NCBI GenBank assembly: GCA_008933995.1
Contig: WARS01000013.1
Location: 13,581,806-13,645,805, forward strand
Length of the DNA stretch: 64,000 bases
DNA from: Datnioides undecimradiatus
Lineage: Eukaryota; Chordata; Actinopteri; Lobotiformes; Datnioididae
Reading direction: 5' to 3'
The notes beneath the pieces were generated by a model. The model did not search any database. It saw only the letters and a list, made by a program, of their open reading frames with translations, and had not been told where the DNA came from. A program made the position numbers and the translations under genes. This document shows, piece by piece, positions 24,075 through 36,589 of the stretch (positions are counted from its first letter, which is position 1; every line of letters begins with the position of its first letter).

Positions 24075-24200
24075 CCTTTATTTAATTTGATAAATGGTTT
24101 AGTCCGTAAAATGTCTGAAAATGTTGCATTTCCCAAAACCCACGTTGATGCCTTCAGATTGCTTGTTGTGTCTGGCTGTCATGAACTGAGAGGCATTCTT
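24075..24200 (+). mobile_element. Fragment of the same teleost interspersed repeat
   Basis: The stretch GATAAATGGTTTAGTCCGTA followed by AAATGTCTGAAAATG, then TTTCCCAAAACCCACGTTGA, corresponds to the left-middle part of the element (the usual form has GTCTATAAAATGTCAGAAAA and a later CCCAAG-GTGACGTC segment). The terminal AGGGCTGCAA is missing and the right half fades out, so this is a broken copy. Edges are approximate. Confidence 0.45.
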
Positions 24201-25105
24201 ATACTTTTATACGACTTATCTCTGAATGTTTAGCAGTCATCACTTTGTCAGTGATCATGGATTTTGATCGATCAACTAATATTTCACCATTGGTCAAGCC
24301 ACATGGATATAAGTTTAACAAAGTGTTCATTTACTGTGAAACCTACAGCTGACTCTGTGTGTGCGTGCGTGTGGTGTGTGTGTGGTGACTGGTTAAGGCA
24401 TCATATGGGTCAGTGGGTTGCCCAGGGCGATAGGCCCTTCGTGACAAAGGAATGCTCCAGATATTGTCACATGGTCACCAGCATCACCAGCGTGTCACCG
24501 GCGTGACTGAACACTTTACAATATGCTGAAGGTTTTCTTGTTCGGTGGGATTCAGTTCGGGTGAAAGGAGGTTGTGTGTATCAATGGCTCATGTTTGAAT
24601 TGCCTGTTTAATGTGTCAGATAATCAAATAAAAGCGTTAAAGTTCAATGACGCACCTATAGTCCTGTCCGTGCTGGAAACAAGTCACAAGTGGACTTTTA
24701 GACGGCTCAGCTGCTTTTAAGATTTGTCTTGAGGGACGTCCTTGGAAATTGCTTAAGTGCTTGCTGTTTTTTGTCTAATCCGGCCTCCAGACCTTTATGT
24801 TTCATTCCCTGCGCTCCTTTTCCTTCTTCTCTCTACTCTTTAAACTATTTAACAAAGAAAGCAACATTATTAAAATTGTGCTGTGTGAAGATGTGGATGT
24901 ACTGAATTAGGATTTATTTCCTAAATCAGTGCACAGATGAGATATGTACAAGTGTAATTGTCCAGTTGGCACAAAAACACATCAAACCTCATGTTGGACT
25001 CAAAATCAATATTATAAATTGACCTCTGACTCAGATTTTATTTCTGAATAAATGTGTTTCTGATCATGAACCTGTCTGATTGTTGTCTTTTCTGTCTTCC
25101 TCCAG

Positions 25106-25288
25106 CCGCTGCAGATAGACGACAACTTCTGTGGCCAGGACTTCAACCAGCCTCTGGGGGGAACCAGCACCATCGAGGGCACCCCCCTCTTCATTGACAA
25201 AGACGATGGCATGACGTCGGTGGCGGCATACGACTACCGCGGCAACACTGTGGTTTTTGTTGGAACGCGGAATGGAAAACTTAAGAAG
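25106..25288 (+). CDS. plxna1: plxna1 second coding exon: sema domain (codons 395-455)
   Basis: The 183-nt exon runs from acceptor tcctccag to donor AAG|gtagaa and codes for 61 whole residues, so it is phase 0 at both ends. It starts [20 protein letters not shown] and continues through [20 protein letters not shown] and [13 protein letters not shown], which are late sema-domain blades in plexin-A1. Cys403 (in DNFCGQ) is expected to pair with Cys282 of the previous exon. The start [15 protein letters not shown] is A1-like; A3 and A4 differ clearly here (A3 has a QINGNFCG-type start, A4 a TIDDNFCGLD-type one). The length and both splice sites fit without any frame adjustment. Skipping it would keep the reading frame but remove a disulfide partner. 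Confidence 0.96.
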
Positions 25289-26752
25289 GTAGAAATGATT
25301 CATGTCACTTATTTTGGCTTTTTATATTCACAATATTTGGGTTTCCGTTTTCTGTAGAAATTGAGCAAAATGCGTGTTGCCTTTTGTTCTGGTACATTTT
25401 GAGCGCTGTAGTTGAAGGGATATTGGACTCTTTGGTACTTGTCATTTCAAGTACATTTAGAGAAGAAGGATGTGACTCATTTGGTGTAGCTTTTCAACCA
25501 GTGGTGGTGGTGGTTCACTTTGTGCAGCATACGCTTGCAGCATAAGCCTTGTGCATTCACTCAAAGCACTTTTCAGTCACTTTTAATGCTAAGATTAAAT
25601 GCAGTCGACTCCATTTTTCCCTCGTTAGCGGCCATTTCCAACGGGGCACTGAAGTGCCTCTTTGAAATCTGTTCGTTTAACAAGCAAATTTAAAGCAAGT
25701 CTGTGGCCACTCCCTCATCGATTGTCATGGCAGTCACGTCAGACATAAAATGTTACTGCTGTGTCCCAACGCCGCGCACCGCCTCACCTCTAATTTTAAC
25801 AGCTTGCCTTCAATCAATCCAACAGCTAGGACTGGCGAATGGCTTTTCTGTTCTGGTCAGCTGTGTAGTGGGGATTAATTCAGGTGGATAGATAAGAGGT
25901 GGGACAGAAGGATACAGAGGTGATGGATGAAGTTTGTAACTTTTCGCGTTCTGTCAGAGGCTGACTTTCAGTTCAACTCTGCGTTTAGAAACTTCACTCT
26001 CAGAGAGCAGCGGGGGAGTTCATTTATTACTGTTTTTGTTGGTTTTTTGGGGCATTTGTGTACAAACAGCTGTTGTACTCATTTATGGTAAAATGAGGAA
26101 GCTCTTGGATGAATGTTTACTGTAAGTTGATATCACAGAAGGACAATTTGGTTGAATACATTTTTGTTTGGTCTTGTACATAACTGTCTTTGTGATTGCA
26201 TGTTAGCTGTACACCCGTACAATATGGCGTGATTACGAATCTATCTGTGTTAATATGCTTGTGTGCAGCCTGGGTATTTGTTACTGTGTCACGTCTTTGT
26301 GTGTGTGTGTGTGTGTGTGTATCCAGTCTATGGAGGACAGAGCTCTCGGGGTAAATGGTAGCTCATTAGAATTCACCCCGTTTCCCTCCGCACTGCTCAA
26401 GACCTGTCATCCATTCAATATTATGAATGTATAATCAGCCTGTGTATTTGTGTGCCTTTTTAATGCGTGTTTGTGTATGCACGCAGTGTTTGTGTGTTTG
26501 TCACTCACAGGACGCATAATAATGTGTGTGCTTGTGATGGCATGGATTTGTGTGTGTACGCGCGCGGTGTGTGAGCGTGTGTTTGTGCTTATGAGGGAAC
26601 GAGGGACACCAAACAATACCATGTTGACTAAGATTCAGCACTGTACATTTGTCAAAGTGACACCCATTCACTTAGCTTGGCAGTGGTCCCTTTATTTATT
26701 TTAGCTATCGTCACATGTCTTTTCCTCTGTGCCGGTATGAACTCTCTGGTTG

Positions 26753-26754
<2 letters not shown>

Positions 26755-26801
<47 letters not shown>
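26755..26801. repeat. (GT)23 microsatellite
   Basis: An uninterrupted GT tract about 1.5 kb into the 31 kb intron. Confidence 0.98.
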
Positions 26802-26802
<1 letters not shown>

Positions 26803-29800
26803 AATATCACCTGGGAAAGTAAATTGTTGAGGTTTGTTGTTTAGTCAGTGTGACTATGTGTATGTGTGTGTGTAACAGCAGAGCCAAAGAGCCTGCAGTT
26901 CTTTTGGCTGCCTTCTGTTTCAGACTGAAAATCCCCAAAACAACAACAAAAAAAAAAAAAAATCTGGTCTTGGAAAATATTCAATTTGCATAGAAGGAAC
27001 AATATCTAAAACCTGACACTGGCGCACACACACATTCACACAGCAGACTCCCAGCAGTGCCAGTTTGAGTCCCGCTATGAAAAAACTGACAGTAATTGAG
27101 GAGAAAAAAAGGCAAAGTAATGAAGACACATATGAAGAAAAACTGAAGAAAGAGCACCTGGTTTATTTAAAACAGATTTTTATCTCTTTGATTGGGCATG
27201 CGTTCGTCCTCCTCTTGTCTGAGTTTTGTGGGTCAGGGTCGCTAGAAGTGATTTTTGTTTGTGCGCTTATTATTTTATCAGTTAGAATAAGACGTTTGAG
27301 TCATCGTGATCTGTTTCTACAGGAATGTGTTACTGAGTGTTCATTCAGACTCGAATGCCAAGATGGAGCGCGTTCCTATTCTTACTCTTTCCTCTGGAGA
27401 GCACTAGTGTTGAATGCTGTTTATATAGCCACGCCTGAGGATGTGGAAGAGAGGGAAGGGTAGGAACGGGGTGAATATCAGTAGGATGGATGATTGTGCT
27501 AAAAGGAGGCAGTTTTCTATCATAGAGAGTCTGAGAGGGGGAAGGGATTATTAAATGCACAAATAATGGGAAAACGTTCATTGTGAAAGCATCCCAAATA
27601 CATCTTGACCAGGATCTTGGTAGAAGTTTGTTTCACGTAACATTGTTTTACCAAAAGTATCTCCTCGTTTGTCACTTGGCTGGACTTGAAGCACTTTGAT
27701 ATCTTGTGTTGTCTACACCCAGAGTCTATTTTTAACCAACTCTATTGCTCAAGGTTGTCAAGAGCAACAAGACGGTGGCACAAACAACATGTTTAATGCA
27801 CTAATGAAGTCCCTCTGTGCTCTGTTGGCCGCACACTCACACTTAAACGCACGCTCGTGCACACACATACACACCGGGGAAGCTTTTACTAATGAGTCCT
27901 GGTTTGATGGGACAAAGATGGGAGCAGTGCAGGGAGAGGAAGGGAGATAGATAAAAAGATAAAGCAGATAGAGAGGAGAGCGAGAGGAGGCGGAGGAAAG
28001 AAGGAAGTGATGAAGAGAGGTGACGTCCACTGCTGTGATTAACTCATTCCAGCGGTCATCTGGATACCGCTGTGGTCAAGGACACAGCGGCGGACTGGCC
28101 AGCCGCTGCACTTAATATTTAGGATTAAAAGCCTCCATTCCCTTTGACTGTTTCATTATCTCTGCCTATTTGGCCCGACCTGCCATTGGTTACCGTGAGC
28201 CTCTGTTCATCTGTCATCACGCCAGCTTTACGCGTACAGTACCATCTCTCACTCTTACTTTGTGCCGATACAAAGCTGCCTCCGCCTGTGAGGTAAAAAC
28301 AGCCAGCAGGTGGACGCTGAAGTGAAACTCTGGTGGTTTGGGGCGATTTTCTCGGCCACCACTGCTTTTTAAGGCTCTGTTGAGCATCCACAATGAAAGG
28401 GCATTCACCATGACCCACACACACACTCGCACGCGCACACACACACACACACACAATCTCAATAGGTGGCCCAAGGACCTCAAACAAAAGAGAGGATCCT
28501 AGTCGATAATCCAATACCTATTCTAAGTGCTTGTTTTTGATACCGCGCACACACTTACACGCAAACATTGGTCAGGATTCCTCAGCTGCGCCCTCCACCG
28601 GGGGTCGATTCAAGCCATCTGCTGTGTGTGCGCAGCCAGTGTGCCAGGTGGTAGGAACCCCCCAGCGCCCGGTGTGTGCCCATTGTGGCCATGCCAGCCT
28701 CAGGTGGGTGAGGCGGGGAGGTGCTGCCCGATGCCCATTCATCTGATTGGGGCATCAATAAGGCAAACCTTCTAACAACAGCAGGGACACTCCGACTACT
28801 CTCAATAGCAAGTATAACAAAAACAGAATAAATAGAGTAGAGAAGTAAGACTGAGTTCTTTAAGCCGAGTTCAGTGTCTTCACTGAAACAGCAACACTGA
28901 CCTCTGTGCCAGCTAAAGTGTCTCTATAAACTGATTAGTATTGGTTCCATCTGAATGTCCTTTACCAAGAACATAAACCAGTGTCAGCTCTGTCACTGTA
29001 AAGCATGAGAGGGTGACGGCATCAGCCAAGCAGCAGACACAAAGTACCAGATGGGAAGTGATCTGCAAAATTTTTTTAGTAAGCACGCTGGTCACGTGGC
29101 ATTGCAGGGGTTAACAACAAGTGACAGTTTGTCGTTTGTATGTGTATATTGCTGTGTGAAGTCACTGATGTATTCCTCTGGGACTGCCGGTGTCACCATC
29201 AAGAGACCATGTCACGGCCTAATTGACTGATGATTGTTCTTCTACTGGTGCATAATGCTGCCCTGTCACACTCCCCAGCGTGTGTGTTTGTATGTGGGTG
29301 TGTGCGTGTGTATGTTTGTGTGGGTATGTTTTTCTGAGGGTTGCATTGAAATGTTTGTGTCCACCTCCCAACCTTTACAGAGAAGTTCTCCACCCAAGAA
29401 ACACTGTGTGTGTGTGTGTGTGTGTTTTCCTCTTTCTCACACAGTCTGTATTTGTGTCATGTGTCCGTTCAATAAGATGATTAAAAGAAATTGAAAATCC
29501 TAATCAGAAAATATGTCATAGCAGCTCTGTTTTTGGGTGTGTGTGCATGTGTGTGTGGGGCTTGTGTCATCCTTTGGCTCAGGCAGCAGAGCCACGAGTT
29601 GTTTGGCCCGGGCAGCGGCATAGAGGCTGGCTTTGTGCAGGCGTTTGGTAGCCCTCGGTCATTAGTTCACACAACTGCATGCGGTCTCACGAACACACTT
29701 ATACACCAACACAAACGCATAACGAATGAGAAAGAGACAGAGGAAATGGAGTTGCGGAGACTGATGAAAAGGATCAGATATGGGAGAGGGAATAGAAGAC

Positions 29801-30955
29801 AAAACAGATAATTTACACTTTGCATTTAACACCGAGTTTTTTCCACTTAATTTAGCTCTTTCCCTGAGCTCCATCAGTCATCCAATCTGATCAGGATGTT
29901 CCCAAATTAACAGCGAAATGTGTCATTTTCTGCAGCAGTGTCTTCTCTCCTGACAACGCAGCATTTAAATGGCATTTTCCAATTACATACAGACCAGTTA
30001 AGCCATAATGTGAGTGTGACAAGCCATGCATGTACAATACATCTTTCTCACCACAAGAACCCTCTCTTAGCATGCAACGCAGCATGAAATCAGCTCCATC
30101 AAATGATCTAGCTGGCTATCTTGCGTCCCTTACTAAAGACGTATGGTTTCTTGCCTGTGTTAGCGTAGCCAGGGGCGACTGCTGTGCACAGGGCTGCCAC
30201 CTGTGGACTGAGGGGCCATATGTGTAGATTTGTGTGGGACACAGTGCATATTTGTCAGTTTTGAATAAATGCATCAGTACATAGATATCAATTATCTGTA
30301 ATCATTGCCAAAGTCTTTCACCCATCTGTCGTCATGTCCTCTTGCGTGGCCACACTCGACCTAACAGAGCGCACAACACATCTCCCTATGGACACACTCT
30401 CTCACACGGACACACATATTCATACACGATGACACACTGGAGCCTTGGAGGGTGTCCTTGCAGAATTTCACGCAGTGAATACAAGATGTGTGACTTCAGG
30501 CCCCCGGGTGCTGTCACCCTGAGAAACACCCATGTAGACTGTTGGATATTATAAGCTTAAACAATGTCTAAAAGGCATCCATAACTCTCATTCTAACTAA
30601 AACAGCCACTGTAAAAACCACAGTTATGAATTACTAAAAGGAATCATCCGTTGCTTCTTCACGTCGCTGCTCTGCGTCTGTTCCCTCTCTCATTTTCTCT
30701 GTTTCATCTGCTGCTCACATATTCTCTTTCCGCTGTCTTTCTGTCTTCGTCTGTGATCAAAGATTCTTCTCCCTGATAATAGTTGAGCATTGTGCGCGTG
30801 CATAGAGGGGAGACGGAGTGAACGCTATTTTTCTCTAATCATTTTCTCTCATTAGAGAGAAGGGCAGAGCGCGCACACCAATCGCACGGAGAGTACAGGC
30901 AGGAAATGTACATGCATGTTAGAAGTTTCCATGTAAAAGTATGTGCACAACCTCG

Positions 30956-30958
<3 letters not shown>

Positions 30959-31006
<48 letters not shown>
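30959..31006. repeat. (AC)24 microsatellite
   Basis: An uninterrupted AC tract; a second AC tract of similar length begins about 105 bp later. Confidence 0.98.
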
Positions 31007-31008
<2 letters not shown>

Positions 31009-31109
31009 ATGCATTCTTTCACATCTTGGAAAATGCGTTGTAGCACTTAGGTTGTAAGTGTAGACAGTAATGAGGGGTCTTCTTAAAACATTTAATGCCA
31101 CCCCATCTC

Positions 31110-31111
<2 letters not shown>

Positions 31112-31157
<46 letters not shown>
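31112..31157. repeat. (AC)23 microsatellite
   Basis: An uninterrupted AC tract that pairs as a near neighbour in direct orientation with 30959-31006. Confidence 0.98.
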
Positions 31158-31160
<3 letters not shown>

Positions 31161-32164
31161 AATCCTCCCACGCAATCTCATTAAACCAGTGTGTCTAACT
31201 CCACACCTTTATCCTACAAGAGTCTCATCTGCCATAATGATCCATATTTCCTACCCTACCACCAAGCACTAGTGACATTCAGGGACACTGTGAATTACTT
31301 CAGGTTGATTGCACTCTTCTCAAATCTTAACAAATATCTCTTTATAAATCCGGCACCTTCTATTACTTGCAGTCAATTCACCGCTGCAGTGTGAAATGTT
31401 CAAAGCTAATCATTTGTAGAGCGCGGGATAAGTTACAGTGAGCCCCTATGTTAACTAATGCCATTGATGAGAACAGTTCAGTCCTTGATAATCTTAGCGC
31501 TAATGCACTTTAGCCCAGTCCAACAGTGTGTGACTGTAGAGCGCAGCACTCATTCACTACCTCTGCGTTCCCATCCTAATTCACTGCTACCAGGGGTTAA
31601 TGAGGCAAAGTGAGGAGTAGATGAGAGAGAGAGAGAGAGCCGGGAGAAAAGGAGACAGAAGGGGGGAAAAAAGAAAAGAGCGAGGAAGATGAATAATAAA
31701 TGCACCATGCTTGAATCCATTTTTAAGGGAAGATTAGAAGAGTCTGGATGCAAGCTGGGATGCTCACATGATCCAAGTGAGAGGACTAGGCTAGCCCTGT
31801 TTCTAGGTCATCTCCATTAGACATCTTGGGATAGAACATCAAAGAAGCTCCTTTTTTCATATCATATATATGTGCAGAGTTACATGCCTTTTACTTTATT
31901 AGTACTTCTGTCAAGATTGGGAAATGTTCTATGAAGCCACAATCTAGAAACGTAAGGTAAATTACATTTTTGGTCACATGTGCAGCAAATTGTCATAGGT
32001 GTTGACAAGGAGCAATATTTGTGCCTGTAGAGAGAGACGTTGTGGGAAAGGAAAGGGATTTAGTGTCCTGGCATCGCTCTGTCCATGCCAACTGATGCAG
32101 CCAGCAGCACACCTGGTAGATGGCACAGCGCCAAGGCTCCACGGACACACTCTCTTCTGGCAAG

Positions 32165-32166
<2 letters not shown>

Positions 32167-32204
<38 letters not shown>
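32167..32204. repeat. (AC)19 microsatellite
   Basis: An uninterrupted AC tract. Confidence 0.97.
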
Positions 32205-32206
<2 letters not shown>

Positions 32207-33093
32207 TGACATCAGAGGGGGATGTCATATCTCAAGCTAACAAGCCAAAATGAGCACGTTCATGCAGGTATATACAAACCTGGACACATACTGAGGCACG
32301 TTGGACAGCGTCACAATGTCCAGAGGGTTCGGCATGAGTGGCACAGCGGGTATTGATCACCTTTGGCTCACGTTGGCTGTATCTCTCACACAGGCACACA
32401 CACATACACTCAAACAACGTCTCACACACTTCATTTCCTTGCAATTATGCCCAGCAGCACCACAGTATATATCCTCGGCTTAGAGGAGCCAGTCTTCAGA
32501 TGGCTGTGCAGCTCTCCACAAGCCCTAAACAACAGCACATGCAACCAACATAACCCTTTTAGCCATAAAGTGGCAGGAATGATCAGTTGATTATAGAGTG
32601 ATACACATAGAAGGACATATAAAGCAACAAGACACTTCAGTGGTTCCCTTAAATCTGTTTAAATAACAGGATGTGAGGGGCTTCTTCATCTCCATTATAA
32701 CAAATGACGTGTGTAAATGAGTGTAAATATGTGAGTTACTATCAAATTAGCTAATCTACTGTGAAGAATGCAGTCAGCATCTGCACGCATACACACTCCT
32801 CCTATGGGAAGTGACTGTGGCATGCTTATCAGATTACCCATTGCCAAGCTAATAGATTTTTAATAGATTGTTTTTGATTAGTTCCTCTGGTTTAGTGACG
32901 TTAAGATGATTAACGTTTGTGTGTACAGAAACAAATACACATTTGTATTCACGCGGCCCGGCATAACATTTGTAGAGAATGCGATTACTGGAATAATTTC
33001 TGTGTGTTTTGTTACATGTGTGTCATCATGTGGCTATCATATGATTTGGGAGCATTTCAAGGCCACGATGTTCAAGCCGGGCATAGAGTTTGC

Positions 33094-33107
33094 TCTCTCT
33101 CTCTCCT

Positions 33108-33149
<42 letters not shown>
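33094..33149. repeat. Compound (CT)n-(CA)n microsatellite
   Basis: An imperfect CT run (33094-33116) passes directly into a CA tract (33117-33149). Confidence 0.95.
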
Positions 33150-33152
<3 letters not shown>

Positions 33153-33999
33153 GACACCCTTGAGTTGCACACAAACAACTCCAAATGCAACAGCTCCCTG
33201 CATTCATGCTTCTCACACAGCATGGTGGCGTCTCCCGCCATCTAACTAATTACCCCGCCCGCCCCGTGTCCTCCATAGGGAAAAGCCTTCGCCTGAAGCC
33301 TCGTCACAATGTTAGCTGGCTTGGTAACTTGCCCCCGCCTGCCTGTTTTTAGCCTGCTCGCATCCTGACCACTGCTAGCCATATTGCACTGACCCTGTGG
33401 CTAATCCTGTTAGTGAAAGAGTTGGTGATAGCCAAGCGGAAAGCCAATCCTCCATGCTGGTCTAATGCCCCTCCGGCTAATCTTTTAGCGTAACAGTTGG
33501 CTAAAGTGAACTTACTTCAGTTTCTTTGGCTCGTTTGTCATTAGTTCTTGTGTGCAGGGCTTCAAGTCCACCCTAATTACTGAGCTGAGATTTCATTTAG
33601 TGCTAATTAAGAGGAGTAACTGCTGTTCCAGCAGTAGCTTAGGTTCTTGTTTTTAGCGTTACAGGAGCTAGCAAAGAACAGCTAATGGCTCTATTATGGG
33701 TGCAGCTGACCTTGTGGCTTTACTATTTCCATCCGCTAAACCCTTAAAAATGAAGAATTAGGCATTTAAGAAGAGGCTGACTGGGCCCGGAGTGTTATTC
33801 ACTTTCTCACAGAAGGTTATTTCTTTTTCACCCCTTCACTCTTCTGCTATTTCCCACCTTTCCTCTGCCTCATCTTCTGTTAAGTCTGAGAGATGGAGAG
33901 AGCTCATCGTCTCGTCTTCGTGGTAAAATATTTATCCATCCTTTCCTTTGGTTCAAATGTTTCGAACTGATGGAGTCTTTAATTAGTCATGTATGCATC

Positions 34000-34375
34000 T
34001 ATCTCTCTTCTCCCTGTCTGTCTCTTGTTCCCCCTTCAGTTCTTGTCTCTCTCACACGGCCCCTCTGTTTTTCTCTCTTTGATTTACTCACACCATCGCT
34101 ACTCTCTTTCTGCTCTTCTCTTTTCTCCATGGAATTAGTCATTAGCTGACTGACTGAGCTGATTGCATCTATTCCCAAGGCTAGCATTTGTTTGTGCATC
34201 TTCTTTCTTTCCCTCCCACCTCCAGTCTTCTCCTTCACTCCCCCCCTTGCTCTTGTTCCACACCCACCCACTCTCTCCCAACAGTCTTTCTCTTTCTCCT
34301 CCCATCTTATTCTCACTTCACCTACCTTCTTTACCCCCCTCCCCACCTTCTTTCTCCACACCATCTTTCTCATAA
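34000..34375. repeat. Pyrimidine-rich block
   Basis: The + strand is mostly C and T for nearly 400 bp, with CTCTC, CCTCC and CCCCC units. It produces long spurious Ser/Pro/Leu/Phe-rich frames on + and Glu/Arg/Lys-rich ones on -; none is a gene. Confidence 0.85.
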
Positions 34376-34467
34376 AATAGTCTTGGCCACAAACACTGTC
34401 TTGGTTAGCTGAATTAACACACCAAGGTACAGAGACACTCCCAATAGTCCCCTCCATATCTTCTCTA

Positions 34468-34540
34468 TAACATTAATTGCACAGTGTCATTCTAAATTGG
34501 CTAACACCAATTAAGCCCTCACTGTTATATTTAATTGGTC
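34468..34540. promoter_or_regulatory. Candidate intronic regulatory island with paired TTAATTG cores
   Basis: TTAATTG (34473-34479), CCAATTAA (34507-34514) and its reverse complement TTAATTGG (34531-34538) lie in a repeat-poor stretch beside the pyrimidine-rich block. A homeodomain-type regulatory role is only inferred. Confidence 0.22.
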
Positions 34541-36334
34541 ATTTAGCTTGGCTACTGTATGAATGCAGTGTCTCCCTGGAAATGGTTTAGTTGGCCTCCG
34601 ACAGCACATGTGGCCATTTCCGAGACGGTTTCCTCCTCCCTGTGGGTTTTACAATGGTCTGGCCAGCTACTGACACTGCCAAGAGCCAAGATGGACGGGG
34701 TGGGTGGGTGGTGAGGGTGGAGGAGGAGGAGTAGGAGAAGCAAATGGCAAGAGGAGGGATATTCTCCTCTGTCTACCCTTCCCTCTCTGCCACCTCCCTC
34801 TCCAGCCATCCTTACACCCCTCTCCCTCTGTGCTCCTCTGTCCATGTGTTGCTGGTGGATTAAGCTAATTAAAGCACCGCAAACTGGGTCCCCAGAGAGA
34901 GGCTGCTCACACACAAGCATTTTACACGCACGCACTCATTAACGGATGCAAGTTCACACGCGCACACAATAGGAAAAACAGGCTGGAATACATGAGAACA
35001 TGAACACATACATACAAAGACATGCGCCACACTCTGCATGAACTGCAGCAGCAGATGCACGGTAACTAAGAACACTATACCCATACATTACAGTTGTGGT
35101 CATTATATGGCCCTGTCAGAGCCTCATGTAAATACTTTATGGACCACTTTCTTGCACTGTAAACAAGCTAAAAATCCTCCTCAGTGGACTTCCATGGATT
35201 TCTGTAGAAATTTAATTGAATTATTTGTCATCAGTGAAGAACTAAGCTCAAGTCAATCTAACTGCTCCCTGTATGCATCATATGCCACTGTTTGATGCTA
35301 ACCCTGCGTCTTTGGTCTGTGCTCGCTCCAAGCTTCAGCCTAAGGACTCCCAGCTATGCGTTCATATCATCCATAAGAGCCATGTGCTGTCTATTTATGG
35401 GTCACTGGCAAGGAACTAGTGGCCCAGAAATAACACCAGACCCTTGCACTTTAAACTTGGTTTGTGTGTGTTTATGAGTGTGTGGCAATGATCTGAGAGA
35501 ACACGCTTCATAGTTTTTGTGGTATAGCAAGTAGGGTGTTTAAAAGACATGACTCCTCACACAAACCAAGTGTGACTATGCACTGAGGCATCAGTGTGAA
35601 ACACCAAAATGTCCCAGAGGCAAAAACGAAACGGTCAGAGCAGATGAAAGAAATAGCCGATCACGGAAGGAACCGTTTCATCCTGTCATGGAGAAAGACA
35701 GGAAGCGAAGGAAGGCTGTGCCACTACGTAGGAATTCCTTCCGGATGCTTCCTCTTTCAGGATATTGGCTGTATCTCTGGAAAACTGCTGCCTTCCAGGG
35801 AAACCTATTGGATTACTGATAACCTTGGAATGGATAGGGCCAGCACAGAGGGTGTGTATAAGAGAGGGGAGGGGGAGAAAGTGATGGGTACATGGGCTTC
35901 TTCCTCAGTTTGCTCCTCTCTCCAGTTTTCTGTCCTATCGCTCACTTCTCTGTCCTGCAGTTTAGTCAATAATGGGCCCGACTTTCTGACGTTAAATATG
36001 GGTATTTGCTTGGCTTTCGTCGTTTTTCTCAAAATTATATTTGTCCCCCTTGTGTCGTGGCGAGGGTATGGCTTTCGACTGCACCGACACCCCCGTGAGA
36101 GACCCGTTTTAATATTGTGCAGGAGATATCGGAGGGTTTTGAGCACACAACAATAAACACGGTCACACTTGAGCACGCACAAGCACACACCCAATAATAA
36201 GGCTCCAATAACATAGGGGTCTTTACTCCAAGTTGTCTCCAAATCCCCCAGTGGCGGGCCTGCTCCTTGGTTGCCATGGCAACAGTAGTCAGGGCAGCCA
36301 CGGCTGGCGATAGTGAGGAAGAGGAAGGATGAGA

Positions 36335-36365
<31 letters not shown>

Positions 36366-36542
36366 TCACAGGGAGCATTGATGTTTGTGGTGCAGGCAGG
36401 GGATTTGAACACAGTCACAACATTAAAACTGGGTTGCTGCAACGTTGCTGAACGTTAGAGTTGGATACAGCAGAGGCACAGTGCTGGGAATGCAGTTTCA
36501 ACTGGGGTTGGAAATAAGTGGGCTTGTAGGTCATGTTTACCC

Positions 36543-36545
<3 letters not shown>

Positions 36546-36586
<41 letters not shown>
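36546..36586. repeat. (GT)20 microsatellite with nearby GA tract
   Basis: An uninterrupted GT tract; a GA tract (36340-36365) lies about 180 bp upstream. Confidence 0.97.

Positions 36587-36589
<3 letters not shown>

Larger units (their letters stand above)
10722..25105 (+). other. plxna1: plxna1 intron (14.4 kb) between the first and second coding exons
   Basis: The intron begins gtaagc and ends in a pyrimidine-rich run with tccag; it is phase 0. Reading on from the exon into the intron reaches a stop within about 20 codons, so retention would truncate the receptor inside the sema domain. Contents: CA/TG tracts at 11334-11363, 15890-15921, 17853-17873, 20462-20494, 21587-21610, 22796-22853, 23020-23049, 23221-23272 and 23404-23441; a (GA)22 tract at 14601-14645 in a purine-rich block; an AT-rich stretch at 20105-20145; two copies of one teleost interspersed repeat (21716-22020 and 24075-24200); and one tRNA-SINE-like remnant (18985-19165). 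Repeat-poor islands near 12840-13050, 17500-17720 and 22200-22620 could be regulatory. I see no gene in it. Confidence 0.9.

Noticed and set aside
27065-27463. 132-codon + strand frame with a charged start and hydrophobic middle
   Set aside because: Suggestive of a small membrane protein, but no homologue comes to mind and no regulatory or splice context supports it. It is probably chance.
35596-36156. 186-codon + strand frame
   Set aside because: It starts at GTG, shows no domain, and passes through a compositionally uneven intron. A frame of this size is expected about once by chance in 64 kb.
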